This document shows, piece after piece, positions 1-7,560 of a stretch of 9,318 bases of DNA (positions are counted from its first letter, which is position 1; every line of letters starts with the position of its first letter). A program made the translations under genes and the position numbers. The stretch comes from Rhizobiaceae bacterium (GTDB taxonomy: Bacteria; Pseudomonadota; Alphaproteobacteria; Rhizobiales; Rhizobiaceae): positions 1-9,318 of the forward strand of contig JAEUMA010000245.1 of NCBI GenBank assembly GCA_016793565.1, read 5' to 3'. Below the pieces are notes generated by a model. The model ran no database searches. It saw only the letters and a list, made by a program, of their open reading frames with translations, and was not told the DNA's origin.

Positions 1-200
1 CCAGCGGCGGGAGCAGCTTCTTCAGGCGGGAGGAGATTGCCGTCCTCGTCGAACAGCGCCCCCATATCGTCGTCCGGCTCGACCGCAGGGACGGGCGTGT
101 CCTGCAGTTCGCGCTCGATCATCCAGTGTCCCGCTCCCCACAGAACGGCGACCATGACGGCGAAGGCAGCGACCTGCCCGATGAAGCCTGACGCACGCAC
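1..200 (-). CDS. small single-pass membrane protein with acidic tail (partial, C-terminus outside window)
   Basis: An open frame runs from a GTG at 200 to the window edge, giving 66 codons without a stop. Residues about 6-28 are a hydrophobic stretch (FIGQVAAFAVMVAVLW, then GAGHWMI) that reads as one transmembrane helix or signal anchor. It is followed by an acidic, proline-rich segment containing EPDDDMG and PPEEAAPAA, presumably on the other side of the membrane. The GTG lies 2 nt after the TAG stop (203-205) of the S24 repressor gene on the same strand, so the two are probably translationally coupled. The ribosome site before the GTG is weak and the start is uncertain. I do not recognise the family and assign no function. 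A membrane partner of an S24 regulator is only a guess from position. Confidence 0.55.
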   Translation of the reverse strand, partial: MRASGFIGQVAAFAVMVAVLWGAGHWMIERELQDTPVPAVEPDDDMGALFDEDGNLLPPEEAAPAA

Positions 201-202
201 GC

Positions 203-844
203 CTACTGGCTGGCCCAGGCGATACGCGCGATCCACTCGATCTCGGCGCGCGCGACGATCCGGTCCGGATGCTCCGGATTGATGGAGACGAGTTCGACGG
301 ACTTTCCGGTCTGCCGCGACAACACCTTTGCCATGACCTCGCCGGACGCCGTCTTCAGAACGATACGGTCGCCCATGCGGATGGCCGCCGACGGATCGAT
401 GATCAGCACGTCGCCGTCGCGATAGAGCGGCAGCATGGAATCGCCCTGCACCTTCAGCGCATAGGCGCCCTCGCGTGCCGAAATGGGCAGTTCGACGACG
501 TCGAAGCCGACACCGACCGGGAAGCCAGCGTCATCGAAATAGCCGCCGGCGCCGGCCTGCGCGAAACCAAGCAGCGGCACGTTGCTCGACACACCGCGGG
601 TTTCGCCACGCGCGACGCCCCGCACCAGCGCCAAAAATTCCTCCAGCGTGGAATTGGTCGCGTCGATGACCTTGGCCAGAGATTCGGTCGACGGCCAGCG
701 CGGCCGCCCGTCCGCGGACAGCCGCTTCGACTTGTTGAACGCAGTGGAATCGAGCCCAGCCCGCCGCGCAAGACCCGAGGCGGACAACGAATTCCGCTCG
801 GCGAGTGCGTCTATGGCGGCCCAGACCCGCTCGTGCGAGAGCAT
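203..844 (-). CDS. HTH + S24-peptidase (LexA/CI-like) transcriptional repressor
   Basis: This 213-residue protein has the layout of a self-cleaving repressor. Residues about 5-65 form an XRE/CI-like helix-turn-helix region (SASGLARRAGLDSTAFNKSK at 21-40). Residues about 90-213 form a peptidase S24 domain. The catalytic serine is Ser136 in GDSMLP (134-139) and the general-base lysine is Lys173 in VMAKVL. A candidate Ala97-Gly98 cleavage site sits in GFAQAGAGG, where S24 repressors are usually cut, so RecA-stimulated autocleavage is plausible. The length fits CI-type repressors. The ATG at 844 is preceded by AGGAGGG at good spacing. A small membrane-protein gene follows 2 nt after the stop. No phage structural or integrase genes are visible nearby, so it may be a stress-response regulator rather than a prophage repressor. 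Its targets cannot be told from the sequence. Confidence 0.87.
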   Translation of the reverse strand: MLSHERVWAAIDALAERNSLSASGLARRAGLDSTAFNKSKRLSADGRPRWPSTESLAKVIDATNSTLEEFLALVRGVARGETRGVSSNVPLLGFAQAGAGGYFDDAGFPVGVGFDVVELPISAREGAYALKVQGDSMLPLYRDGDVLIIDPSAAIRMGDRIVLKTASGEVMAKVLSRQTGKSVELVSINPEHPDRIVARAEIEWIARIAWASQ

Positions 845-852
845 GGCAGCCC

Positions 853-863
853 TCCTGACAGGA
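853..863. repeat. 11-bp palindrome over the S24 gene ribosome-binding site
   Basis: TCCTG at 853-857 and CAGGA at 859-863 are exact reverse complements around a single base. The palindrome overlaps the AGGAGGG ribosome site (minus strand, 856-850) and lies just downstream of the candidate promoter. It could be an autoregulatory operator or a weak RNA hairpin. It is short enough to be chance. Confidence 0.3.
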
Positions 864-879
864 AAAAATGCCTTGGATC

Positions 880-908
880 GGTTTAGTTGCTGGTTCGCGG
901 ATTGTCCA
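880..908 (-). promoter_or_regulatory. candidate sigma70-type promoter of the S24 repressor gene
   Basis: On the minus strand TGGACA (908-903, five of six to TTGACA) is followed after 17 bp by TAAACC (885-880, three of six to TATAAT). A transcript would start near 873 and have a leader of about 30 nt. The -35 match is good and the -10 poor. It is the only reasonable pair I see in the 152-bp gap (845-996). Confidence 0.35.
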
Positions 909-953
909 TAGGGACGAGGTCCTAAGGCGGGATTCTAAGACCGGAGTGGCATG

Positions 954-989
954 CGACACTCGACACAAACGCTGAATCGCGTCGTGTCG
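954..989. repeat. repeated CGACAC with inverted partner downstream of the toxin gene
   Basis: CGACAC occurs at 954-959 and again at 961-966, and its reverse complement GTGTCG lies at 984-989. The second copy and the partner could form a 6-bp stem with a 17-nt loop just past the toxin stop. No T-run follows on the minus strand, so it is at best a weak terminator or a small protein-binding site. Confidence 0.3.
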
Positions 990-996
990 GCGCTGG

Positions 997-1296
997 CTAT
1001 TCGAACAGGCTTTCTGTCATATCGCGCGCGCCATGCAGAACGCGTGCAATCTCAACTACATCGCCTCGTAGTCGATAGTATGCGATATATGGAGTTATGG
1101 AGAGTTTACGCATATCCAACTGATCAGTTTCCGGCGCAGATGGGCCCAAATGTGGATGCCTCTCTAGCATTCCGATTTGCCGTTCAATTTTACCGACAAG
1201 CGGCAGCACCGCAGCCGGATTCACCGTTTTGAGGTAGTCCGCAATCTCCTCAAGGTCTCGCTGTGCCCTCGCCGCGAAGGCTATCCTAGCCGCCAT
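997..1296 (-). CDS. parE: ParE/RelE-superfamily toxin
   Basis: This 99-residue protein has the pattern of ParE toxins. An N-terminal helical hairpin (AQRDLEEIADYLKTVNP, about 11-27) precedes the RHPHLGP turn. After this come the strand motif DMRKLSI, the segment PYIAYYRLRGDVVEI and the C-terminal RVLHGARD. The length is usual for the family. ParE toxins of this kind inhibit DNA gyrase, and RelE members with the same fold cut mRNA at the ribosome; ParE is more likely here. The ATG at 1296 lies inside the upstream antitoxin gene, whose stop is at 1286-1288, so the two are translationally coupled. Base composition is visibly less GC-rich than the flanking metabolic genes, suggesting acquisition by transfer. 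The frame is intact, so the toxin is probably functional unless key residues have changed. Confidence 0.85.
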   Translation of the reverse strand: MAARIAFAARAQRDLEEIADYLKTVNPAAVLPLVGKIERQIGMLERHPHLGPSAPETDQLDMRKLSITPYIAYYRLRGDVVEIARVLHGARDMTESLFE

Positions 1297-1492
1297 AGCG
1301 CGTCTTCAGCTTAGCGAAAACCTCCTCAGCGGGAACTGTCTCTCCTCGATCGAGTTCAGCGACACCAATTGCTATTTCCTCGCGAAGCGCAAGATACCTG
1401 TCAATATAGTGCAGTAGGTCATCGCCAAGCTTCTCCTGCACTTCCGCAGGCAGCTTGGTGGCTTCTCTAAGCGCGCGTTCGAGCTTCGTCAT
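1286..1492 (-). CDS. antitoxin of the ParE-type toxin-antitoxin pair
   Basis: This 68-residue, charged, mostly helical protein is encoded directly upstream of the toxin and overlaps it by 11 bp, which is the usual antitoxin-first order. The N-terminal part contains KLPAEVQEKLGDDLLHYIDRY, resembling short addiction-module antitoxins. The C-terminal part, IAIGVAELDRGETVPAEEVF, is the familiar toxin-wrapping tail motif of ParD/RelB-like partners. I do not see a clear ribbon-helix-helix or helix-turn-helix, so direct DNA binding by the antitoxin is uncertain. The ATG at 1492 follows GAGG with 6-nt spacing. It is called an antitoxin mainly from its size, tail motif and position. Confidence 0.78.
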   Translation of the reverse strand: MTKLERALREATKLPAEVQEKLGDDLLHYIDRYLALREEIAIGVAELDRGETVPAEEVFAKLKTRYGG

Positions 1493-1508
1493 CGCATTCC
1501 TCGCTAGT

Positions 1509-1540
1509 GCAATTCTATCGCAATCCTCCCGCGAAGAAAC
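1509..1540 (-). promoter_or_regulatory. candidate toxin-antitoxin promoter with direct repeats
   Basis: On the minus strand TAGAAT (1517-1512) is a five-of-six -10 hexamer, with only a poor -35 (TTTCTT or GTTTCT around 1534-1540). Two GCAAT direct repeats on the plus strand (1509-1513 and 1520-1524) are 11 bp apart, about one helical turn, and flank the -10. This suits an autoregulatory operator. The promoter lies only about 20 bp upstream of the antitoxin start and in the 51-bp gap after fadB. Confidence 0.4.
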
Positions 1541-1543
1541 CTC

Positions 1544-3757
1544 CTACGCCGCCTGCTTCTCCTTCGCATAGGGGTCGAAGCGCTGGTAGAATGTTTCGCC
1601 ACTCGCGGCCATCTCGGCGAGCAGCTTCGGCGCCTTGAACTCCTTGCCGTATTTCTTCTGCAGTTTCTTGGCGATCTCCATGAAGCGTGCCGCGCCGATG
1701 CCGTCGATGTAGGAAAGCACGCCACCCGTATAGGGCGCGAAACCGAACGCCAGGATCGAGCCGACATCCGCCTCGCGCGGGTCGGTGACAATGCCCTCCT
1801 CCATAACCCGCACCGCCTCCAGCGCGATCACGGCCAGCAACCGCAGCTTCAACTCCTCGAAGTCGACGTCTTCCGGGCGCTTCTGCGGATAGAGTTCCTT
1901 CAGGCCCGGCCACAGCTTCTTCTTCGCAGGCTTGGCCGGATAGTCGTAAAAGCCCTTGCCGTTCTTGCGGCCGAAGCGTTGGTGCTGGTCTACCATGGTG
2001 TCGATCAGCTTCATCTGCTCGGGATCGACCGCGCCCTCGCCGAGGTCGCGCACCGTCTGGTGCATGATCTTCTGCGCAAGGTCGACGGCGGTCTCGTCGG
2101 TCAGCGCGAGCGGGCCGACCGGCATGCCGGCGGCCTTGGCGGCGTTCTCGATCATCGCCGCCGGCACGCCCTCGCCCAGCATCTTGTAGGCTTCCGACAT
2201 GTAGCGCAGCACGCAGCGGTTGACGAAGAAGCCGCGCGTGTCGTTGACGACGATCGGCGTCTTCTTGATGGCGCGCACATAGTCCATCGCCACGGCGAGC
2301 GCCTTCTCGCTGGTCTTCTTGCCGAGGATCACCTCGACCAGGTTCATCTTGTCGACCGGCGAGAAGAAGTGGATGCCGATGAAATTCTTCGGCCGCGCCG
2401 AGTTCTTCGCCAGCGACGTGATGGGGATGGTCGACGTGTTGGAGGCGAAGATCGCCGACGGCTTCAGTGCCGCCTCGGCCTTCTCCGTTGCCGCCTTCTT
2501 GACGGCGGAATCCTCGAACACCGCTTCGATCACGAGATCGGCGCCGTCCAGCTGGGAATAGTCGTCGGTCGGCGTGATCAGCGACAGCAGCGCATCCTTC
2601 TCGGCAGCGGTCGCCCTGCCCTTCTTGACCTGGTCGGTCATCAGGGCTTCGGAGTGCATCTTGCCCTTCTCGGCGGCGGGAATGTCGCGGTCGATCAGCA
2701 CCACCGGAATGCCCGCCTTCGCAGTCACGTAGGCGATGCCCGCGCCCATGAAGCCGGCGCCGATCACGCCAATCTTCTTGAAGCTGGTCGGCGCAACGCC
2801 GTGCGGGCGGCGCGCGCCCTTGTTCAGTTCCTGCAGCGAAACGAACAGCGAGCGGATCATCGCCGCCGCTTCCTTCGTCTGCATGATTTCGGTGAAGTAG
2901 CGCTGCTCGATCTTCTGCGCGGTGTCGAACGGCACCAGCAAGCCTTCGTAGACGCACTTCAGGATGGCGGTCGCGGCGGGATAATTGCAATAGGTCTCGC
3001 GGCGCAGGATGGCGATCGCCGGCGGCCAGAGGTTCGCGCCGGCGGCGGAATAGACCGGCCCGCCGGGCAGCTTGAAGCCCTTCTCGTCCCAGGGTGCCAC
3101 CGGCTTCAACCCGTTGCGGATCATCGCCTTGGCAGCGGCGATCAGCTGGTCGGGCTCGGCGACCTCGTGGATCAGGCCCATCGCCTTGGCGCGCTGCGGC
3201 GTCAGCGTCTGGCCGGAGGTCAGCATCTGCAGCGCGGCCTGCGTGTCGGCGAGGCGAGGCACGCGCTGCGTGCCGCCGGCGCCGGGGAAGATGCCGACCT
3301 TCACCTCGGGAAGCGCCAGCTTGACGCCATCGCCGTCGGCCGCGACACGGCCGTGGCACGACAGAGCCAGTTCGAACGCCCCGCCCATGCAGGTGCCGTT
3401 GATCGCCGCCACCCACGGCTTGCCGCAGGTCTCCAGCTTGCGCCATACGCGGCTCATTTCGCCGGCGCGCTCGAACAGCGTCTTCGCCGCAGCCTCAGGA
3501 TTCTTCTTCCTCGCCTTGGCGAAGTCGCCCAGAAAGGCCTGCAGCATCGACAGGTCGGCGCCGCCCGAAAAACTGTCCTTGCCGGACGTGATCACCGCGC
3601 CCTTGATGCCGGCCTGGGCGGCCACCGTGTCGATGATCGCCTCCAGCTCGCGCATCGCCTCTTCGGTGAAGACGTTCATCGAACGTCCCGGCATGTCCCA
3701 GGTGACGAGCGCAATGCCCTCGGCGTCGGTATCGACCGTGAAGTTCTTATAGGTCAT
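1544..3757 (-). CDS. fadB: bifunctional enoyl-CoA hydratase / 3-hydroxyacyl-CoA dehydrogenase (FadB/FadJ-like)
   Basis: This 737-residue protein is the alpha subunit of a fatty-acid oxidation complex. It hydrates 2-enoyl-CoA and then oxidises L-3-hydroxyacyl-CoA with NAD+. Residues about 10-200 are a crotonase domain, with an oxyanion-type stretch SGGADLS and two acidic catalytic positions, Glu129 (GGAFEL) and Glu151 (LPEVKVG). Residues about 327-505 are the NAD-binding domain, with Rossmann motif GAGFMG (333-338) and the catalytic pair His463 (GIHFFSPV) and Glu475 (NLVEVI). The 3HCDH C-terminal domains follow (RGFFVNR, then AFGFAPYTGGVLSYIDG). Length and domain order match FadB/FadJ. The ATG at 3757 lies 7 bp after the thiolase stop, and that TGA is part of the TGAGG ribosome site, so translation is coupled. 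It is the last gene of the operon, and I see no terminator behind it. Confidence 0.95.
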   Translation of the reverse strand: MTYKNFTVDTDAEGIALVTWDMPGRSMNVFTEEAMRELEAIIDTVAAQAGIKGAVITSGKDSFSGGADLSMLQAFLGDFAKARKKNPEAAAKTLFERAGEMSRVWRKLETCGKPWVAAINGTCMGGAFELALSCHGRVAADGDGVKLALPEVKVGIFPGAGGTQRVPRLADTQAALQMLTSGQTLTPQRAKAMGLIHEVAEPDQLIAAAKAMIRNGLKPVAPWDEKGFKLPGGPVYSAAGANLWPPAIAILRRETYCNYPAATAILKCVYEGLLVPFDTAQKIEQRYFTEIMQTKEAAAMIRSLFVSLQELNKGARRPHGVAPTSFKKIGVIGAGFMGAGIAYVTAKAGIPVVLIDRDIPAAEKGKMHSEALMTDQVKKGRATAAEKDALLSLITPTDDYSQLDGADLVIEAVFEDSAVKKAATEKAEAALKPSAIFASNTSTIPITSLAKNSARPKNFIGIHFFSPVDKMNLVEVILGKKTSEKALAVAMDYVRAIKKTPIVVNDTRGFFVNRCVLRYMSEAYKMLGEGVPAAMIENAAKAAGMPVGPLALTDETAVDLAQKIMHQTVRDLGEGAVDPEQMKLIDTMVDQHQRFGRKNGKGFYDYPAKPAKKKLWPGLKELYPQKRPEDVDFEELKLRLLAVIALEAVRVMEEGIVTDPREADVGSILAFGFAPYTGGVLSYIDGIGAARFMEIAKKLQKKYGKEFKAPKLLAEMAASGETFYQRFDPYAKEKQAA

Positions 3758-3764
3758 GGCAGCC

Positions 3765-4973
<1,209 letters not shown>

Positions 4974-4989
4974 CGTGATCTCCTGTGGT

Positions 4990-5442
4990 CTAGAGCGGTT
5001 CCACCCTGACCGCCGTCTTCACCGAATTCGCAATGAAGCAGGCGTGGTGGGCCTTTTCATGAAGTGTCGCCAGCGTGGCGGGGTCGGCGTCGCAGTCGAC
5101 CTCGGGCCGCAGCACGACGTCCGTCATGGCGACGGCGCCGGCGGCATCCTTGCCCAGCGTGCCTTCCGCCCTGTCGTGATAGGCTCGCACCGCGACACCT
5201 GCGCGACGGGCGAAATCCAAAAACCACAGCATATGGCAGGAAGAGAGCGAGGCGACGAACATCTCCTCCGGGTCGACGGCGGCGGCGTCGCTCCAGGGCG
5301 CGCGCACCACCGAGGGAGAGGCCGAAGCGTTCACGGTGGCGCCCCCGTCGAAACGGATCTCGTGAACGCGCGAATAGCGGCCCGCAAGAAAATCCTCGCC
5401 CGCGCCGGCTGTCCAGAGGATTTCGGCCTCATGCTTCGACAT
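4990..5442 (-). CDS. OsmC-family (Ohr/OsmC) thiol peroxidase-like protein
   Basis: This 150-residue protein has the two reactive cysteines of OsmC/Ohr proteins. The first is Cys69 in SLSSCHM (preceded by PEEMFVA) and the second is Cys135 in HHACFIANS, each at the expected distance. Family members reduce organic hydroperoxides, including fatty-acid hydroperoxides, in the cytoplasm using a dithiol reductant. The N-terminal stretch with FLAGRYSRVHEIRFDGG resembles OsmC proteins, and the length is typical. AGGAGGGG directly before the ATG at 5442 is a strong ribosome site. The gene sits between the acyl-CoA dehydrogenase and the thiolase, 16 bp before the latter. That suggests a protective role during lipid oxidation, although its substrate is not known. 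Confidence 0.88.
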   Translation of the reverse strand: MSKHEAEILWTAGAGEDFLAGRYSRVHEIRFDGGATVNASASPSVVRAPWSDAAAVDPEEMFVASLSSCHMLWFLDFARRAGVAVRAYHDRAEGTLGKDAAGAVAMTDVVLRPEVDCDADPATLATLHEKAHHACFIANSVKTAVRVEPL

Positions 5443-5504
5443 GACCCCTCCTAGAGCGCCCTACGATCAGCGGCTTCACGATCCGGCGCAGCCGTGGATG
5501 CGCT

Positions 5505-5539
5505 GTGCGAGCACTGCCCGAACATTCGCGCGATCGGGC
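5505..5539. repeat. two adjacent inverted repeats in the dehydrogenase-osmC gap
   Basis: In the 137-bp gap (5443-5579), GTGC-GA-GCAC (5505-5514) is followed by GCCCGA (5516-5521) and its exact partner TCGGGC (5534-5539, loop 12). Neither is followed by a T-run on the minus strand, so they look like an mRNA-stabilising or processing element between cistrons, not a terminator. No convincing internal promoter was seen in the gap. Confidence 0.4.
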
Positions 5540-5579
5540 GTTCGTTCATGTATCTATCGTCGCCGCAGAGGTGAAGACA

Positions 5580-7373
5580 CTAAAACGCTTCCGCCGGCAG
5601 CGCCATCATCGTGTCGGCCCCGGCGGAAATGCGGGCAAGCCGCAACGCCGTCTCGGGCATGATCCGCTCCATGAAATAGCGGCCGGTGGCGATCTTCGCC
5701 TGATAGAACTCCGGCTCGCCGCCACCGGCCGCGAGGCCCGCCTGCGCCACCTTCACCATCCGCCCCCACATATATCCCAGCGCGACGAGGCCCATCAGAT
5801 GCATGTAGTCCGTCGAGGCGGCGCCCGCATTATCCGGCTTGGCCATGGCGTTCTGCATCAGCCACATCGTCGCGCCCTGCAGATCGTTCAGGCCCTTCTT
5901 CAGCGCCTTGGTGAAGGGCGCCAGGTTTTCATCGCCTCGGCCGGCCTCGCAGAACTCGCCGACCTCGCGCAGAAAGGCCTGCAGCGCCCGCCCGCCGTTC
6001 TGCGGCAGCTTGCGGCCGACGAGGTCCAGCGCTTGGATGCCGTTTGCGCCCTCGTAGATCATGGTGATGCGGGCGTCGCGGACGAACTGGCTCATGCCGT
6101 GCTCTTCGATATAGCCGTGGCCGCCGAACACCTGCTGCGCCATCACCGCATGTTCGAAGCCCTTGTCGGTCAGCACGCCCTTCACCACCGGCGTCATCAG
6201 CCCGAGAAGATCCTCGGCCCGTTCGCGCTCGCCTTCGTCGGCGGAACGGTGGGCGATGTCGGACGCCAACGCGGTCCACAACAGCAGCGCTCGCCCGCCT
6301 TCGTTGAAGGCCCGTGCGGTCATCAGCGCGCGGCGCACGTCCGGGTGCACGATGATCGGATCGGCCGGCTTATCCGGCGCCTTGGGACCGGACAGCGAGC
6401 GCCCCTGCAGGCGCTCGCGCGCGTAAGCGGCCGCGTTCTGGCTGGCCACCTCGGCGATCGACAACCCCTGCAGGCCGACGGCCAGCCGCGCCTCGTTCAT
6501 CATCGTGAACATGGCCTTCAGGCCCCCGTTCTCCGCACCCAGAAGGACGCCGGTCGCCGCGTCGTAGTTCATGACGCAGGTGGCGTTGCCGTGGATGCCC
6601 ATCTTGTCTTCGATCGAGCCGCAGGCCACGGCGTTGCGCGCGCCCGGTTCGCCGGAGCCATCGGGGAGGAATTTCGGCACGATGAACAGCGATATCCCCT
6701 TCACGCCCGCGGGCGCGCCTTCGATGCGCGCCAGAACCAGATGGACGATGTTGTCGGCCAGATCGTGCTCGCCCGCCGAGATGAAGATCTTCTGACCGGA
6801 AATGCTGTAGGTTCCGTCGCCCTGCGCCACCGCCCGGGTGCGCAGCAGGCCGAGATCGGTGCCGCAATGCGGCTCGGTCAGGTTCATGGTGCCACTCCAC
6901 TGGCCGGACACCATTTTTGGCAGAAAGAGGGCCTGCTGCTCGGCAGAGCCGTGCGCAAGAAGCGCGGCGATCGCGCCTTGCGTCAGGCCGGGATACATCA
7001 TGAGCGCCATGTTGGCGGAGGAGAAGTACTCGCCGACTGCGGAGTGCACCACATAGGGCAGCCCCTGGCCGCCGAACTCGGTCGGCGCGGCGAGACCCGT
7101 CCAGCCGCCTTCGCGGTATTGCGCCAGCGCCGCGGCAAAGGGTGCCGGCGTCGTAACGGAACCGTCTTCGTTGCGCCGGCAGCCCTCCGTGTCGCCCGGC
7201 CGGTTGGTCGGCTGGATGACGTTCTCGGCCAGGCGGGCCGCCTCTCCCAGGATTGCCTCCAGCACGTCCGGCGCCGCGTCGGCAAAGCCCGCCAGATTGG
7301 AATGCCGGTCATATTCGAGCACCTCCTTCAGAACGAAGGTCGTATCCCGAACCGGCGCGGTGTAGATCGGCAT
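5580..7373 (-). CDS. acyl-CoA dehydrogenase (about 600-residue AcdH/DmdC-like type)
   Basis: This 597-residue flavoenzyme catalyses the first step of beta-oxidation, acyl-CoA to 2-enoyl-CoA, passing electrons to ETF. The N-terminus MPIYTAPVRDTTFVLKEVL is typical of the long acyl-CoA dehydrogenase subfamily that carries an extra C-terminal domain. The FAD/substrate motif NLTEPHCGTDLG is near 164-175 and SGQKIFISAGEHDLADNIV near 192-210. MIYEGANGIQALD holds the probable catalytic base Glu441. The last 120 or so residues form the extra helical domain. I place the start at 7373 rather than 7400, because GGGAGGG stands 6-7 nt before that ATG and the family begins at this Met. It is the first gene of the fad operon, directly behind the large palindrome. 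DmdC (methylmercaptopropionyl-CoA dehydrogenase) belongs to this subfamily and cannot be excluded, but the FadA/FadB neighbours favour a fatty acyl-CoA substrate. Confidence 0.93.
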   Translation of the reverse strand: MPIYTAPVRDTTFVLKEVLEYDRHSNLAGFADAAPDVLEAILGEAARLAENVIQPTNRPGDTEGCRRNEDGSVTTPAPFAAALAQYREGGWTGLAAPTEFGGQGLPYVVHSAVGEYFSSANMALMMYPGLTQGAIAALLAHGSAEQQALFLPKMVSGQWSGTMNLTEPHCGTDLGLLRTRAVAQGDGTYSISGQKIFISAGEHDLADNIVHLVLARIEGAPAGVKGISLFIVPKFLPDGSGEPGARNAVACGSIEDKMGIHGNATCVMNYDAATGVLLGAENGGLKAMFTMMNEARLAVGLQGLSIAEVASQNAAAYARERLQGRSLSGPKAPDKPADPIIVHPDVRRALMTARAFNEGGRALLLWTALASDIAHRSADEGERERAEDLLGLMTPVVKGVLTDKGFEHAVMAQQVFGGHGYIEEHGMSQFVRDARITMIYEGANGIQALDLVGRKLPQNGGRALQAFLREVGEFCEAGRGDENLAPFTKALKKGLNDLQGATMWLMQNAMAKPDNAGAASTDYMHLMGLVALGYMWGRMVKVAQAGLAAGGGEPEFYQAKIATGRYFMERIMPETALRLARISAGADTMMALPAEAF

Positions 7374-7433
7374 GGCATCCCTCCCAGGTCGCGCGAGCAA
7401 AGTAGCGTCGCTTCCGTGAAAGTGCCCCTATCA

Positions 7434-7463
7434 AATATTGACGTTTGCGTAAACGTCAATATT
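7434..7463. promoter_or_regulatory. perfect 13-bp-arm palindrome, probable MerR-type operator of the fad operon
   Basis: AATATTGACGTTT (7434-7446) and its exact reverse complement (7451-7463) flank the spacer GCGT. The element lies 60-90 bp upstream of the acyl-CoA dehydrogenase start and just downstream of a merR-family gene. On the minus strand TTGACG (7459-7454) is a five-of-six -35 hexamer inside one arm. Possible -10 sites follow: TATTTG at 16 bp (7437-7432) and TTGATA at 19 bp (7434-7429). A dyad occupying the spacer is the classic geometry for MerR activators. The core TTTACG/CGTAAA is, from memory, like operators reported for LiuR-type regulators. The arms are far too long for chance. 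Confidence 0.8.
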
Positions 7464-7486
7464 GCCGCAGCGTCGTCCTGTAGGAC

Positions 7487-7522
7487 AAAAAGAAGCCGCC
7501 GAGGCTGGCAGTCCGCGGCGGC
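7487..7522 (-). terminator. intrinsic terminator of the merR gene
   Basis: Read on the minus strand, GCCGCCG (7522-7516) pairs with CGGCGGC (7501-7495) in a perfect 7-bp GC stem with a 14-nt loop. A T-rich run, TTCTTTTT (7494-7487), follows directly. It lies about 40 nt past the merR stop and upstream of the palindrome, so it should insulate the fad promoter from merR transcription. Confidence 0.72.
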
Positions 7523-7538
7523 ATTCTGCATCGTCGAC

Positions 7539-7556
7539 GGCGGGCTCTGGCCCGCC
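7539..7556. repeat. strong GC hairpin directly after the merR stop
   Basis: GGCGGGC (7539-7545) and GCCCGCC (7550-7556) are exact inverted repeats around a 4-nt loop, 4 nt past the merR stop. No T-run follows, so it probably protects the mRNA end or assists the terminator at 7487-7522. Confidence 0.55.
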
Positions 7557-7560
7557 TTGG

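Noticed and set aside
1104..1112. GTTTACGCA inside the toxin gene, resembling half of the fad palindrome
   Set aside because: Only a half site, inside coding DNA of different composition; most likely coincidence.
1515..3446. 643-codon minus-strand frame overlapping fadB
   Set aside because: Out-of-frame reading of fadB on the same strand, Arg/Gly-rich, with no motifs.
7374..7400. Longer acyl-CoA dehydrogenase start at 7400
   Set aside because: The extra 9 residues are not family-like, and the strong GGGAGGG ribosome site points to the ATG at 7373.
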